64,000 bases of DNA, taken from assembly GCA_009767595.1 (NCBI GenBank), contig VSDK01026260.1:236054-300053 (forward strand), read 5' to 3'. The notes below the pieces were generated by a model. It saw only the letters and a program-made list of their open reading frames with translations. It ran no database searches and was not told where the DNA came from. The stretch is from Symbiodinium kawagutii. Lineage: Eukaryota; Sar; Dinophyceae; Suessiales; Symbiodiniaceae. Shown here piece by piece: positions 1-13,161 of this stretch. A program made the position numbers and the translations under genes. Positions within the stretch are counted from its first letter, which is position 1, and every line of letters begins with the position of its first letter.

Positions 1-2096
1 TTACTGACATGGTTGATCGTCGAGGGGGTGAAAGAATCTAGCATGATCTTGACCCCATGATCAACTATGGCTGACACATGGTGCGTATATGTTTTGCATT
101 GTTTTGGTGCTTTGGTCTCGTAGCCGGCAAGGACCGAAGTGCACTGAAATCCATGCGATGGTCCATGATGAGTCCAAAAAGATTTGCCACACAAGACCTT
201 TAATTACAGCTGCTTCCTCGCATATTACAATGATACCAAATCATACGGCCATGCGACACACCCGATATCACCATACGATGCTGCTTGAGTTCTGCTCTCA
301 TTAATGTGAAGATCCCGTCTTCATCTTTCAGCGAAGTCCCACAGCAAACAATTCACAGTGTTTTTTGCCATGACAGCCGATTTTCTCAGCGTCTATCGCC
401 ATGGCAGGGATCTTTGTCCCTGCAAGGAATCAGAAGATCGGGCACCGCTGGAACTGTGTCGTGACTGTCTTTCCTTTCTTGACCATCTTCATTCCCTCCA
501 ACTGTTGTAGATCTTATGCTGCTTGAAACCGTGCACACCTGTTTTTCAACACGACTGCACTGATTGCAATGTTTTATACTGCAGGGATCTCCTGTTTGAA
601 CTCTTGCTGGGATGACGATGTTCAGGTTGTTTAGCTGCCTTACGTGCACGGCTTTGCAGGCTCTCGATCAATGACCACGCAGGTGGTACTTGCACCTAAC
701 GAATCACCGGCTTTTTGGTTGGATATAAAAAGAACACTGCTGATATTCCGATGCTTCTGGTCTAAACCGCTCAGATTTATCACCACACATTGCAGTAGGT
801 CCCGACAGTCAAGACCTCTTCCATTGAGGGACCTATCTTCCAAATAAGCTGCACCATTGGGGTCAGGTTTACCTGTTGACATCAAGATCTGGTTGCGGGC
901 TGTAACACGTTATGCATACCCACCCCAAAAATATTGATCAATCACCAAACCACCCCAAATATTGGGGATAGCATGCCAAAAAAGTTTCAAACCAGACACC
1001 AAAGATACGCTGGATGGACATAGGCGTGCTCACAATTGTTGCATACATCTCCCGCAATTGGTACTGCCTCAATTAAGAACCGCTGCAGGCTTGAAATAGG
1101 TAAGGATCTGGTGAACCTTACAGTAGCTTCCTGGATCTAGCGGAATTCCATGACCTGACAGGATTTATTCCAATCCGCCAGCACTACGATTCTGCACACC
1201 TTGCCTAAAACAATCCTTAGCCTACCCATGCCCGGCACCCAAAGGCTGCAGCAAGGAAATATCAACATGATTTCTGTTTTCTCGTTTAGGGTTGCAGCAT
1301 GCAACGTGCAACCATGAATCTTGAAGTGTTCAACCATGTGTGACACCCAAAAGGAAGAAGTCGAACAAAGGCACGTCTTTTGCTTTGAGTGTTTAAGCCT
1401 AATTCATGATTTATATATATATATTTACAATATCGCTGACTCAGCAATCTCGACGCAACCATCACATGCACATATTTCTTCAACATCTCTCTCTATCTGC
1501 CCCACAACGGCACAGGGTTTTGTGCCTTGACCCACCCCGTTTCAGCGGATCACCGCGCACAGCTATGTAGCAACTACTTTTAGATCCGTTTGCAGGGCTT
1601 GTGACATGAAGGACTCAAGCTTACTGTCGAAGTCCAGTGTGTTAAAAGTCCGATCGCCTTCTCATCTTTCTGCCCCTTGGTACCTCCAGCAAGTCCCTGG
1701 CGCTTCCTCACAAAGTTGGTCTGGTGTTGTTGCACATTTGAATGGATGACGATGAAATGGTGCCTGCAAAGGCACCTGGACGTTGCATATCGTTCCAAAT
1801 AGATTCATCCATGCGCAAAAACACACAGAAACCAACATCCATTAGATTCAACCGCACCACAAATAACATGTCTGTTGCATCTGGAGGCTTCATCAAAGCT
1901 GTGAACCCTTGGCCCAATGCTGGCTTCTTTCAGCCATAACTGGATGAAATGAACACCAAAATGATCCAAGATGTCTGCATATACCTGCAAATGTCTCTTC
2001 GTGTGTGCATCCATCTTTAGATGCTATTGATATTGCAAAATGTCCGTACATCAAATATACGGATCATCGGAGTAACCCCGATACACCCGGATACAA
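1..2096. other. No gene supported
   Basis: No reading frame here has a recognisable domain. One minus-strand stretch starting at an AG|G acceptor at 495 reads GMKMVKKGKTVTTQFQR before a possible GT donor, and another minus frame in 885-640 is open. Either could be a small exon of a gene running leftwards, but neither can be tied to a family. A short TA run lies near 1410-1425. Confidence 0.3.
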
Positions 2097-3563
2097 TCAT
2101 TCGGCATCCTCTGACGTTGGTGGGGTGACATCAGCTGGATGGAACTTCCTGCAAGCCTCAGCCACCCCTACCGTTAGCATACCAAAATGACGTGTAAGGA
2201 CTGAAGGGGGCGATTCCACTGGGGGAGGTGGAGCCGGTGGAGCGTTGAAAAGCTGCACTAAATCAATTCTCCCTTGTGGTTGGTTTATATATATACTTCT
2301 TATAGTATTCATGTTTAATGCACTGGAAAACAGGGTTGATCACCAGCAGGGTTAAACAATCAAATCACCAATGACAAAGGATCATGAGCCACAGTATACT
2401 GTAATCAGAAATAGTATTCAGAAGTACTCAAATGTACTCGGAAACTGAGCATCAAGTCATCAACGGTGAGAACGATGACAACGAGGATGTTGATAACCAG
2501 GACCATCCACTGCTAAGATGAGCCCAAGCGTTTGTTCGGGTGTGCACATCCTGTGTCCTGAAACCGATCCTCTTCCTATCTACTCGCCAGCTCAGAACAT
2601 GGAGATTCTTCGACGGCGCATGGGAATATCTTCCTTGGACAGCGACCCAAGGGAAATGACAAACAAGTAGGCATGATGGAAATAAGATGACATAAGTACA
2701 AGTTGATGGTTTCAGTACCCAACACAAATAGTTGGGGATGTGGGCGTGCCCCCATGCTCTGTGACCAAATGCTCAAACACCATACCCAAGCAAAGTGCCG
2801 GTCTTCAAACAAGGAGTCAATGCCCAAGGGCACTTGTCAGGACTTTGGAAGGTATTCAAGATAACCATTTGGCAAGAACCGTATACATGGAATTGTATGG
2901 ATGTAACGTCTTGATCTTTTCTGGACGGCTGCGACGAGGCGGGCTTCAGTACTTGGTTTGACAGCCGTTCTGAACAGAAAAGTGACAGTTATCAGAAGCG
3001 AGAGATCAGTCTGCCGCCAGCATTGAATGTGACCAGCAAAAGCTGATAAAGAATATATCCTAATGTATAAGATTGTATACCCCCTGGTGAACTAACATGG
3101 AAATGGAAAATGCACCGTTCAGGTAGGACCCCCCCAGGAAATCATCCATGCATGGTGGATTTTCCGTTGCCATATTTGTTCACAAAAAGGTGACCACGAT
3201 TCTATGAACATTATCAATCATCATTGATTCAGTCATGAATCTTGTGTACTTATCATGCTAATTAGGCATCGCCAAGGTTGAAGCCCATGCGCTCAAAATG
3301 ATGAACATGTGTGAGAAAAATCAGCTTAGGTTTTTGCAGGTTTTTTCACACATGAAAAGCCGCACATTAGCCGATGGATCAAACAGTAGCACGGCAGTGC
3401 ACCACTTGTTTTGACAAGCAATCCGGTATATTGCAAATCATTAGGGCCCCTTCTATCAACAGGTAAGCATCAACCAAATACCCGTCTTTCGGAGTATCGT
3501 CCACTGAGGATCAGCCGACCAGTAAGCTCGTCTGTCCCTGCATCTTTTAGCACCAGGGGCTGC
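2097..3563. other. Mostly non-coding, weak exon-like frames
   Basis: A minus-strand frame at 2312-2097 includes a proline-rich stretch (APPAPPPPVESPP). The minus strand at 2650-2500 is open in more than one frame behind an AG|G site. These could be downstream exons of the candidate first exon at 3690-3564, but phase alone cannot choose between frames. No domain is recognisable. Confidence 0.25.
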
Positions 3564-3690
3564 CCTTAGCTCCAGCTCGTTGTACCACTCTGTTCATCTC
3601 CACTTCTCGGTTTGCAAACTCAATCTTGTCAGCCGACGGAGTCTCACTCAATGGCCAACCACCAGCTTGTTGTTGCAGCGATTTCCCCAT
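3564..3690 (-). CDS. Candidate first exon, unknown protein
   Basis: An ATG at 3690 follows an AG dinucleotide by two bases, as expected for a short 5' UTR after spliced-leader trans-splicing. It opens 42 codons of hydrophilic, protein-like sequence beginning MGKSLQQQ and rich in E, R and V. The frame ends at a possible GC donor (GCAGCC) at 3563, leaving one base of the next codon. Without that donor it would stop a few codons further on. I recognise no family. The call rests on composition and on the start and donor context, so it is tentative. Confidence 0.33.
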
Positions 3691-3849
3691 CTCTGGCAGG
3701 ATCCACATTTTACAAGGATCACAAGCAAATGATTGGCAAATGATAACCAACATATGGTTGATAATCATTGACACGATAAACATAGTTGCCAACCAATACT
3801 ATCCAATATTATCCAATACTATCCTTGATCATCATGGATAACTATCATA

Positions 3850-4390
3850 TCATCACGGATTCAAGGTAATTATCTTTGATTCCTTCCTGGGCTGATATAA
3901 TGTAAACTATTAAGCTAAGTATGGATATTATCCTAATAATTGATCAAATTCTTATGGTCAATGAACTGAACTATTTCTTCCCTGTCGCCTTTCAGTTGCT
4001 CTGATAGAAACTGCGGCCCCGAAAACGCGAAGCGCTGATGTCTGCAGATAGAAGTAGAAATGAATAACCAAAGGTATCCAAATACATGCATACATTTAGA
4101 TGTGTATATATATATATATGAAAATAGATATACATGCCATCGATGGAATGAAAATAATGAAAACAATTCAGTCTCCCGAAGTTCCACACGCTTCCGCAAC
4201 CAAGTTTAAGTTTGTAATGAAGGATTATGAACACATTGCCACTACACCCTGATTTTATCCGATGATCGATCCACCTCAAACATGAGTCGGATTCACGCGC
4301 ACTGGTTCATTGGCCCATGTCACAGACTAAGTGGGCTGCCGAATGAGTGTTCCACTCATGAGCTGCCACCAATCGTTCCGGCAGGCACTG
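3850..4390. other. Intergenic, short TA repeat
   Basis: AT-rich sequence with a TATATA run at about 4104-4119. No coding sequence recognised. Confidence 0.4.
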
Positions 4391-5323
4391 CTAGCGATGT
4401 AAAACCACCAACGGAAAATGATCCGCGGCAGGAGGCTCGATACCCGTGTCCAACCACGGGATGTTAGTACCATGCCTATCACGAATGATGTAATCATTCA
4501 TCTGCTTGCCTTGCATGAAGCTTTTCAACTCTCTTGACCAATTCCTGAAGTGAATTTCTGCAGCCACCGCCAGCAAACCTGCAGCATGGACCAGCAGCAG
4601 AATGGAGCCATCCGCCTGCTTGTACTCCTCGATTTCCTCCAGGGGTACGCTTGGTCCCCAGGGATGTCCTGCCAACTCAGAGGGCCAGTCATGCACTGGC
4701 CACTCCTTGCAACCTTGACCAGGTGGGCGAGCGAAGATGAAGCAGCACCTGAGTCTGTCTTTGTGGCCATGAGGTACGATACAGAAATACAGCGAGGTCG
4801 ATTTACTGCTATGTCTTCCAATGCGAACGCTCCAAAGGCGGTTGCAGGCGGAAAAAACTGGGCTGGACCAAGTGCCCTCCTCTGTAATGGCTGAAGCGGG
4901 GAAGCGATGCACAAGTACACCCGAAGCACCTTCGAAGTCCTTGTACAAGAGATCAACGCTTCTTTCCCTGTCCTCCATCAACTGACGACCTCTAAACTCT
5001 TCTTCATCTTTGACCTTTTGAGCTTTCATCTCAGTGAGAAAAAGCATCATCTCTTCTTGCAGAGTCTTTATGGCCTTCCATTCGGCAGCGGCATCCTCAA
5101 AACCCATGGCTGGCTTTGCGCTTGGCTTCTCCGTTGAATCTTTGGCCTCCCGGAACCAAGCCCAACAAGCACAAGCAACCGCCACCAGCAAAACGGTGGC
5201 TCGCAGGTCGATCACCATGTTCACCTTCAGTTGGCGCTCGGGGAGAAGCAAAAGCCCAATGACTGAGATAGGAACCCCTGCCATGAGATGCCAAGTGCGC
5301 GACAGTTCGGAGGAAGTCTTCAT
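4391..5323 (-). CDS. Membrane-anchored coiled-coil/MATH-like protein
   Basis: This is the longest unbroken non-repetitive frame in the window: 310 codons, apparently intronless. Two hydrophobic segments lie near the N terminus (residues about 13-27 and 38-57). A charged helical stretch rich in E, K and M follows (about 75-130) and is probably a coiled coil. Residues about 135-246 resemble a MATH (meprin and TRAF homology) domain: TWSSPVF, then a W-V-I strand, a SLYFCIVPHG strand and turn, and WGPSVPLEE ahead of a D-G-S-I-L-L-L-V strand, in the family's usual order. MATH domains bind short peptides in receptor-adaptor and ubiquitin-ligase proteins, so a membrane-tethered adaptor is a reasonable guess. 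The 3' end is AT-poor compared with its flanks. The MATH assignment is from pattern recognition only. The ATG at 5323 is the first in frame. Confidence 0.6.
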   Translation of the reverse strand: MKTSSELSRTWHLMAGVPISVIGLLLLPERQLKVNMVIDLRATVLLVAVACACWAWFREAKDSTEKPSAKPAMGFEDAAAEWKAIKTLQEEMMLFLTEMKAQKVKDEEEFRGRQLMEDRERSVDLLYKDFEGASGVLVHRFPASAITEEGTWSSPVFSACNRLWSVRIGRHSSKSTSLYFCIVPHGHKDRLRCCFIFARPPGQGCKEWPVHDWPSELAGHPWGPSVPLEEIEEYKQADGSILLLVHAAGLLAVAAEIHFRNWSRELKSFMQGKQMNDYIIRDRHGTNIPWLDTGIEPPAADHFPLVVLHR

Positions 5324-7344
5324 GGCTCGTCACGAGTCACAATGCTTTGTTTGTCGATATTGTCACTCTGACTCTGACAATACAAGGCATCATGCATATG
5401 ATACAATATACATATAGCATATAGCAATATATAGCATAGTATGCTTATGTATTGCTTTCTTTCAAGCATGTGCTTCATCCCGGCTAGACAAATCTATCCT
5501 ATTCAGGCCATTTTTGGACGAGAGCTAATCATCCGCACCACACATCTGCAAGTGCCATGCCATGATGCGCTGTGCGCATGCCTGGCTGAGAATGAACTGC
5601 CTCTCTTTTCTCTGCCAGTTCTTTGTGCCAGGAACAGCTGGGAGGAAACGGCCTTGAGCGATGGTTTATCATGGTCCGCTTGTTACTGTCAGCGGTCACT
5701 AGTCATGGTCAGCGATGGATTAACGCTGGTGAATTCCGGTCAGAGCGGATGATATTTCATGGCTCCTATCATGGTCAAAAAAGTTGTTACTGGTCACAGT
5801 GATCGGTTACTACGCATCGTGACTAGTGGTGACTGGTCTGTTCTCAGAAACCCTGGTTGAACTCGAACTTTGAGTAGTTAAACAATGACCATCATAATTC
5901 CCAAAAGTGCTAGAATCCTAAGGGGCTTGCAGTGAACAGCCATGCTACTGGCTCAGTGGTTTCATCCTTGGTTGCATAGATTACTCATGGCACATACCGA
6001 AGGATACTAGTGGTGGTTAACAGTCATGGCGCATGATGGTGACTAAGAATTCATCCCGGTGGTTGACAATGGCTACTAGCGTGTGTATTGTCTTGTAGTT
6101 ATTTCATGATTAGCGAGGCTTAGCGATGGGTGATTATCCCTATTGTTTATTGTTCCATGTGCAGTAATGACTATTGCATTGACTGATGTTATGCTCAGTA
6201 AGCTGTTGACTGAGCAATCACTATCAAAAAATATTGATGTCTACTGACCAGCTATCACCCATAATAGATATATAGTTGTCAAAAAGCTATGGTGAACGAT
6301 GATTTTTTTTGCCGGGGGGTCCAACGGTTTGCCCTCCATCAATAACATAATTATCAACGATGCATCATGACTATTTGATTATCAATATTGTAGCGCAGCC
6401 ATGCTTAGTAACATGATACTCAATGATACTCATAAAGAGTCATGATCAAAGGTTCATTTCTCATGATTTCTCTCTATCTCTCTCGGTTGTTTTTTGTCTC
6501 ATGGTTCACTCAGGGTTTGCCAAATCATAATGTTTCACTCCGATTTTGGCATATCCAATATTTTTCCACCACGTGCTTCACTAAGCCGTAGGCTTCGTCA
6601 TAAGATTTACCAAGGATTCACCATAGGTGCTGATCATGGGATTTGCCAACATGATAGGAGTTCTCTCAGCATCGGTGCTCACGGCATCACCAAGCATCCT
6701 CCACCGCCACCGCCACCGGTGATTCCACCACCGGCGCGGCAGCGGGCACAGAAGGGCTGGGAGACCGCGGCGCATGCGACCTGCCAGGGCTGAGCATACC
6801 ATGGGACCTGCGATGAGATCTGTTTCTACCTGAGCCCGGCAGTTTTACCAAACGATCATTGAAGCATATTGAAACATGTTGAAGCATTCCAAACTGTGAC
6901 TTTTTAAGCTTACTTCATGTTACTTCGACATCTTCTACTTATCTTACGTGAATTGGCGGTGGAGATCTTCCTTGTTTCGACTTTGAACATCTTTGAACAC
7001 TTTGTGACATGTCCTTTTTCGACCATCCTCCTTGAAAAACAATCTTCATGCCATACGATTACCTCATGAACGACTAGCACCTACGAAACAGCTCCCATGA
7101 ATCCATCATCCGCACCCACCACCATCGTATCTCTTGGAAAAGTCATGGCAACAACCAAGCAAATTGTGGGTTCTTGAGGGGCAACCATCAAGCATTGCTG
7201 CTGAATCGCGGCAACCATAACCAAGTGAGCATTTGGAAAATCCACGGTCCAGCCTCGAAGAGGCAACTTTGCCTTTGGCACCTCAGAAAATCCCGATTCA
7301 ATGGTAGCGCACGTGGCAGGATGGTGTGAAAAACGGCAGTAGCA
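5324..7344. other. Non-coding, low complexity
   Basis: The stretch 5640-6480 is dense in short variants of GGTCA/TGACT and ATGGT with frequent stops in all frames. A GC-rich patch at 6690-6790 is open on both strands: the plus strand reads a proline run, the minus strand an A/P/V-rich frame. It could be an exon, but strand and frame cannot be decided. Confidence 0.35.
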
Positions 7345-7584
7345 TTAGCACTTTTTCATCTTTTTCAAGCCACCAAGGAGAGCCTCAAATAGGGCTTTCA
7401 ACAAACAAACAACATGTGTTGTCACCGTTTTCTGTTTTGTCATCTTTCCAGAAGAAGCCTTGCTGAGCAGTAACGGCAAATAAACAAGAGTGAGCAAAAA
7501 ACAAAAAGGAAACATCATCATCATCAGCAGCACCAACAACTCCGCTAGCATTTTAGGGAGTAGCTTGGATAGGCCTAATTCCAA
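7345..7584 (-). CDS. Small hydrophobic ORF
   Basis: A 79-codon minus-strand frame. A strongly hydrophobic segment (residues about 10-42, rich in L, M, F and V) is followed by a basic linker and a C-terminal amphipathic stretch ending KKMKKC. An AG|G acceptor lies at its upstream edge, so it could be the last exon of a membrane protein rather than a complete gene. No family recognised. Hydrophobic frames also arise by chance in T-rich sequence. Confidence 0.22.
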   Translation of the reverse strand: MELGLSKLLPKMLAELLVLLMMMMFPFCFLLTLVYLPLLLSKASSGKMTKQKTVTTHVVCLLKALFEALLGGLKKMKKC

Positions 7585-10500
7585 GTACTGTGATTCTTAA
7601 AGCTATTTCTGAGCAACGCAGTGCAGCATGGTACAACGTGCATTCAGCATATTAAGTTGTGGGGTTTAAGGGCTGGTGTGTATATATCCTACGCTGCAGC
7701 CTCGTCTATCTGCACGACAAGCCTTTTTAGGTTTAGCATTAAAAAGAACATACACACGCACAAACACTGACAGTTTGTTCTCTCACAATTTGAGACATTG
7801 ATTCCCTGTAATAGATTGCTGTAGCCTCGGATGAGACTTCAGTGCCGTTGCAGTTTTGCAATGCGAGACAATGCGCCACACCAACTGAAAAGCCCCCGAG
7901 CATTTAAGCAACGCATTTCCTGTGTGAGCTCCCTGTGAATATGGGCAAAGGATCTCTGAGTCCCTTCCATCCTTTGCCATTCGCAGCCTTCGACTTCCCG
8001 GACTAATTCTAGTTACCCGTCCATGATTGTTTGGAATTGTACATTCATTTGGACCATTTTGGAACTACTACTTCATAATTAATATATGGTATACTTTGGA
8101 TCATTCACAGTTGATCTGCTTTAGGCTCAAATGTTTGGACAAATGGTATCTGGGAGTTTGGGCTGTCAGAATGCTCTGCAAGGATTTTCTTGAGCTGCTC
8201 CTCGCGAGCACGGTCGGAAGTGTGCTTAGGCCCCCTGAACCAAATATGAACAACTAGCGCTGGTCACAAGTTCACAAGGCTTCGTAATGGTCTTTGCCAG
8301 AAATGCCATGGAATGCTATTGGTGACCGAGTCACTCTTCTCAACTGCTCTTTTCCAACCACGGCTACCGTATCCCATGGATCGACTTCGGCTAAGGAGAA
8401 CTGACATTGACTAAGGTCAGCCGAAGCTGATTGGCCCGGCATGCTTTAACCAGTCGTTGCTTTACACGGTGATTTCTGCGCGAATGAATGCTACTAATAC
8501 CGAATATGGATGAAATTGGAACCATGGACACAACATGACACAACATGTAGAAGGAGGTTCTTGGAAGCATAGGTTTATACATAAGCAATCAATGGCAATC
8601 AATTGGAGAAGCTGCCACCCCCACGTCAAAAACTACATGCATTTTATTGTTTGTAGGTATTTGATAGGTAGGTGTTGTACATACAAACGAAATGAATGAA
8701 GAAACACACAAGTAAATCAGTCAAGATCAATACATAAGTAAATCAATAATCGAACAAATAAATGAACAAATGAATAAACACATAGACAAATCCATTGTAA
8801 ATCAATACAAATCAACAAAGATATGAATAAAAAACAAGTAGATATAAATACATCAATGCAAACAATGAACACACATCTGTAATAAAATGCAATTGTGGCA
8901 AAACTATTGTTTTCGGGCATGTTTTCCAATCGGCCAAGCCAATCGATTGATGGCAAATGAAAGCACCTACGAGTCATTATCAATCGTCATCGATCATCAT
9001 TCATCAACTAGTGTATAACCATCCATCATCAAATCCAAGCCATAATAAACCATTGAAAACACTACGTATATCTATATCTATCATTATCTCAACTAACTGC
9101 AATCACTTTGCTAACATATGAACACCAAGGGATTTTGGCCTGAACTGGTGACCGGATCGCCCCAGCTCAAGCCATGTCCTGCACACTCTCCGTCTTGTCC
9201 CGCATAGTTCGAGCTGGAGCGGAGCGCAGTTGGGGTTGTGGCAGGCTCAGCGCAGCAAGACTGGGAAACAAAAATGCTCAAAGTTTGCATTTTTCCGGGT
9301 GAGCCAAGACAGACAAATATAAAGAATGGCAGCCGCCTGGAAGATTATCCATCTATCTATCTATCTATCGATCTGTCTAGGTATCTATCTATCTATCTTA
9401 ACAGCATTGAATCTACGGAATCTATCAAGAACAATCACCTGTTCATGTACTCTGTCTGACCTGGAAGGCAACCAGAAACATTATATTTGTTCAACTAATT
9501 TCAACTGAATTACCATCTGAGTGGCTGATCTTATTCACATAAATTCGACTTGCACTTTGCTGCAGAAGCTGAGCAATCTCAGCCTGGGTCAAAAGCCATG
9601 CCGAGAAAACCATCAAACTTATGCAACTGATCTGTTTTTCTATCATGTAATATCCTATACCTAATCTAAGTGATCATGCACACACATTCTGTTGAATTTT
9701 GACCTGATCCTTCTTACAAAATCTGACGAATATCTCAACCCATGTAGGCATCCAACCACCCAAATGCCCAGCACCCGCCTAAGCTGCCAATGGCTTTGAA
9801 CAAAGTCTCAGGTGGCGGCGAAAGTTGACGGTTTTCACAGCGTTTTTTCAAGGAAAAGTTTGGAATCCCCCACTGTGGCACTGCAAGTTCTCAGTGAATT
9901 ATAGTATAGCTCTTTGCAATGTCCACCGCAGTTTTTTGGAGGGCAACGTGCCACTACAGAACATGAACAAAATGGTGATTTCAAGCAACACGTCCATAGC
10001 TTGTCATGCTTCCCCAGCCTCCCCATTCCTACGAGCTTTCTTTACAAGAAGCTGCAGCGCATCTATCAAATTCACAACAGATAAAGTCCACTTTGCTGCT
10101 TTATGTAAGTCTGTATAACTACGCCTCTCGAGACCATGGCCATTTAGAGTTGAACTGGCTAGAGCGTCTTATTCAACAATGGTCAAGACATCCACCGCGG
10201 TCAAGTGACATGAAAGCATGCCATAAACCATGTACGTACACATGTTCCTGCTGTCCAAGAAAACCATGCAGCTAATGGATCCAATACTCTGTCAGATCTG
10301 GGATTGCCCGAGATTTCGACATGGGTTCCCAACAATGTAGGGCTATTGGCTGGGTGAACCTGCCAAACATGAGCGGAATGAGTAACCCCTATTATGGATA
10401 TGATATGAATGCTACTCGCACACGAAAATCATCTCCAAAATCATCCCAACAACCAACCCCGTGCACATCTTTCTTAGTGGTATACTGGCTTGCTCAAAAT

Positions 10501-12760
10501 CTAATCCACCGGATGAAGCATGGCGAGGAGCTTGACGATTGTCCTGGCTTTGCTTCAAGGCCTGGCACACGCAGTTGCCATCTTGGAGCGCCAAAGTTAC
10601 CACAAACAAAAGTGCCCAAGTGCCCAAGTAATGCTCACATCGATGTTTTGAATGATAAGCATGATAAAATTTATCAGCTCCCACGGAATTGCTGAATCTT
10701 TAGCTTCGCTACTTCACAAAAAGGATTGGACGATTGGCCAACTAGAGTGCAAGTGTCTTTGTTCACAGCTGCCTACAATGTCTGGGAAAAACTCCGGTGC
10801 TGGCACAGCTGGCACTTAGGCACCAACCCCGATGATGTGGGAGTTCTGGGTGTGGATCGAGGTCAGGGTATCCTGAAGAAAAACAAACGCCATCAAGGGC
10901 GGCAGAGTGCGGCTGGGATGGGTATCACAAAAGCAACACCAACCAGTCACTAGTCATGCAAGGACAAAGGCTGACTGCCAGGTAGCCCCATTCGCGGCTA
11001 TAAGCCCCAAAGGACAAATATACAAACTCAAAAACCGAACCATGAGAAAAAACAAACAGATTTTGCATCCCAAGTTCATTGGATCTCATTGGTCGGGCTA
11101 GCTTGCATTTGGAGATATATCGTATCACTGCAATGGCTGCATGTGCAATGGCTGCATGTGTCCGAGTGGATTCAGTTGATAGGAGCGCATGGTGATCCCT
11201 TGTCCAACAGGGTCGATCGAGTTGAGCACGTGGAAAATGGAACATGCAGCCCGAGTGAGAACGCTTCGGTACATCAGGATCGGTATGGCATCAACCAAAC
11301 AAACCTACAGATTTCCCCTTTGGTTGGCCCCCGGCACTGAACATGATTGACGGGGTACTTGGAGCATGCAAAGCATTTATGAGCCTCCGGCAGCGTACCC
11401 TACTCTTGTCATGTCCACATTTTGGACAATGCACCGGGGATAACGCCTTGACCTACAGCTTTCGACCACCAGTTGGGCCATAGCGGCGGATTGGGACTCC
11501 TGGAACTCTGGCTTTACGTTATGCCGCTCAAATGGCAACAATCCATGTGGATACTGTATAACGACTTTGTTGGCTTCTGACCACCAAGACTTCCCACCAA
11601 AATGGTCGCCATTCAAGCAGAAGATTGTGGGGCTATGCCATTCATGGACCCACCGGTCTCCAAACAGGCTCCACCAAAGGAATTACAACACGGCTCCCCC
11701 CAAAAAAAACTATGCCAAAAACCCCATCTGGCTGGCTGGTTCAAGCGCTTCACCAATAGATACCGCAAGCAGATGACCAGCAAACATCAACCAATCCCCA
11801 GGCAGGTACTATTCCTCTCCTCTTTGTTTTCGTCAGATTTCCCTTCAAGCATCTTGGACCTGGGCACTCGCAGGAGGCAGGGCTGTATCAGGTCATGGCC
11901 CTGGTCATCACCACGACCATGATGGTCATCCACGGGTCATCCTGATGTCGTTCGTGATCATCATCCAGTAACAACAGGGTCAACAACAAGAACAACAACA
12001 CCAACAACCACAACGAGCACATTCTTAACATTTCTTAATCAATGCTTTTCATCATCAGCGCCTGTCACTGTCACCTCCTGCTGTTCCAGCCTGCCGATGG
12101 GGAGCCATGTCACCTGAGCACCGGATTCAATGCCTAGCAAATTCCAATGATTCCAATAGCATGGCCACATTTTTCATGGATGAAACAGCACAGCCATTTG
12201 CTAAGATGAAATCTGATGAAACTAAATAAGAGAAGAACAATGGCAAACACACAGTGACCACATCAATCCTGAACATTTGTCAGCATGTCCCGACCCTGGC
12301 ATAGAGGGTGACCGCCATCTCGCACCGGGCTTTGCTGAGTTCTACACGTCCGCATTGTCGATGAATTGGCGAATTTGACTCTCCGGCCTTAGGATCAATG
12401 GTGGATGGTGGAAGCTGCAGCTCAAAATGAGTGTTGAACCTTTCTCAGCCATGAACCAGCCACTACTCGGTACTTAGTCAAGCTATTACAGTGCACATTT
12501 ACACCTTGGCTATCAAACAACCAGCATCCTGTTGTCCAACTTTGGCTGTTCCAAATTCACGTTCGCCAAGTCTGGTAGATCGCCTCACCTCATGGTGTCA
12601 CTCAGGGCCAGGCCCCGTGTAGTTCTGGCAAAGCATCGACAGGTGCAGATGTCAGTGGACAATTGACAACTAAGGGGTAGAATTTGAATCTTTCAGCCCT
12701 AAATACCCAAACTCCACACATGCCGATAAAATATCAGGCAAAATATCGAGAAACAACCAT
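7585..12760. other. Long stretch without supported genes
   Basis: Mostly AT-rich, intron-like or intergenic sequence. It holds a CTAT/ATCT microsatellite at about 9350-9398 and a 16-bp tandem duplication (CAATGGCTGCATGTG unit) at 11128-11160. A minus-strand frame at 10684-10412 includes a hydrophobic segment (WALLFVVTLALQ) but no AG|G boundary supports it. ACAAC/ACCAC-rich sequence lies at 11970-12020. Confidence 0.35.
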
Positions 12761-12784
12761 TATATATATATATATATATATATA
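12761..12784. repeat. TA dinucleotide microsatellite
   Basis: About 12 uninterrupted TA units, just upstream of the TTACGC cluster. Confidence 0.95.
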
Positions 12785-12840
12785 GAAATACAAATGAGCA
12801 GTGTCGAAAACCCTATTATCTTTTTCTTAAACTCCGTTTT

Positions 12841-13050
12841 CGCTTACGCGGCTAGCTACGCATTTGTTACGCGGCTCAGGTTTTGAGTTACGCGGGGCCT
12901 TTTCCGTATTCGTTAGTTACGCGCTTGTTACGCAGGAATACGTGTGTGAAAAGACATTCCAGTTACGCACAGCTTACGCCTCGTAAGGCAGAAATATCGC
13001 TTACGCAGTGCTTACGCAACACTTACGCACTGCAGGGATTTAGTTACGCA
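12841..13050. repeat. TTACGC motif cluster with ~11-bp spacing
   Basis: Eleven exact TTACGC hexamers occur in about 200 bp, starting at 12844, 12867, 12888, 12917, 12928, 12963, 12974, 13001, 13012, 13023 and 13044, plus a near copy (CTACGC) at 12856. Most gaps are 11 bp or about twice that (11, 11, 11, 11, 21, 21, 23). The sequence between motifs is not conserved, so this is not a simple tandem repeat. All copies have the same orientation. Its role is unknown. Helically phased protein-binding sites are one possibility. Confidence 0.8.
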
Positions 13051-13161
13051 AGCCTTTTCGGAGTTTCAGTCGTAGTTGACTGCAATACATGAAGGTTTTT
13101 GACGCTGCTCAAATATACATACAAACATAAATATTCAGCATAAGAAGTACCCAAGAGTAAC

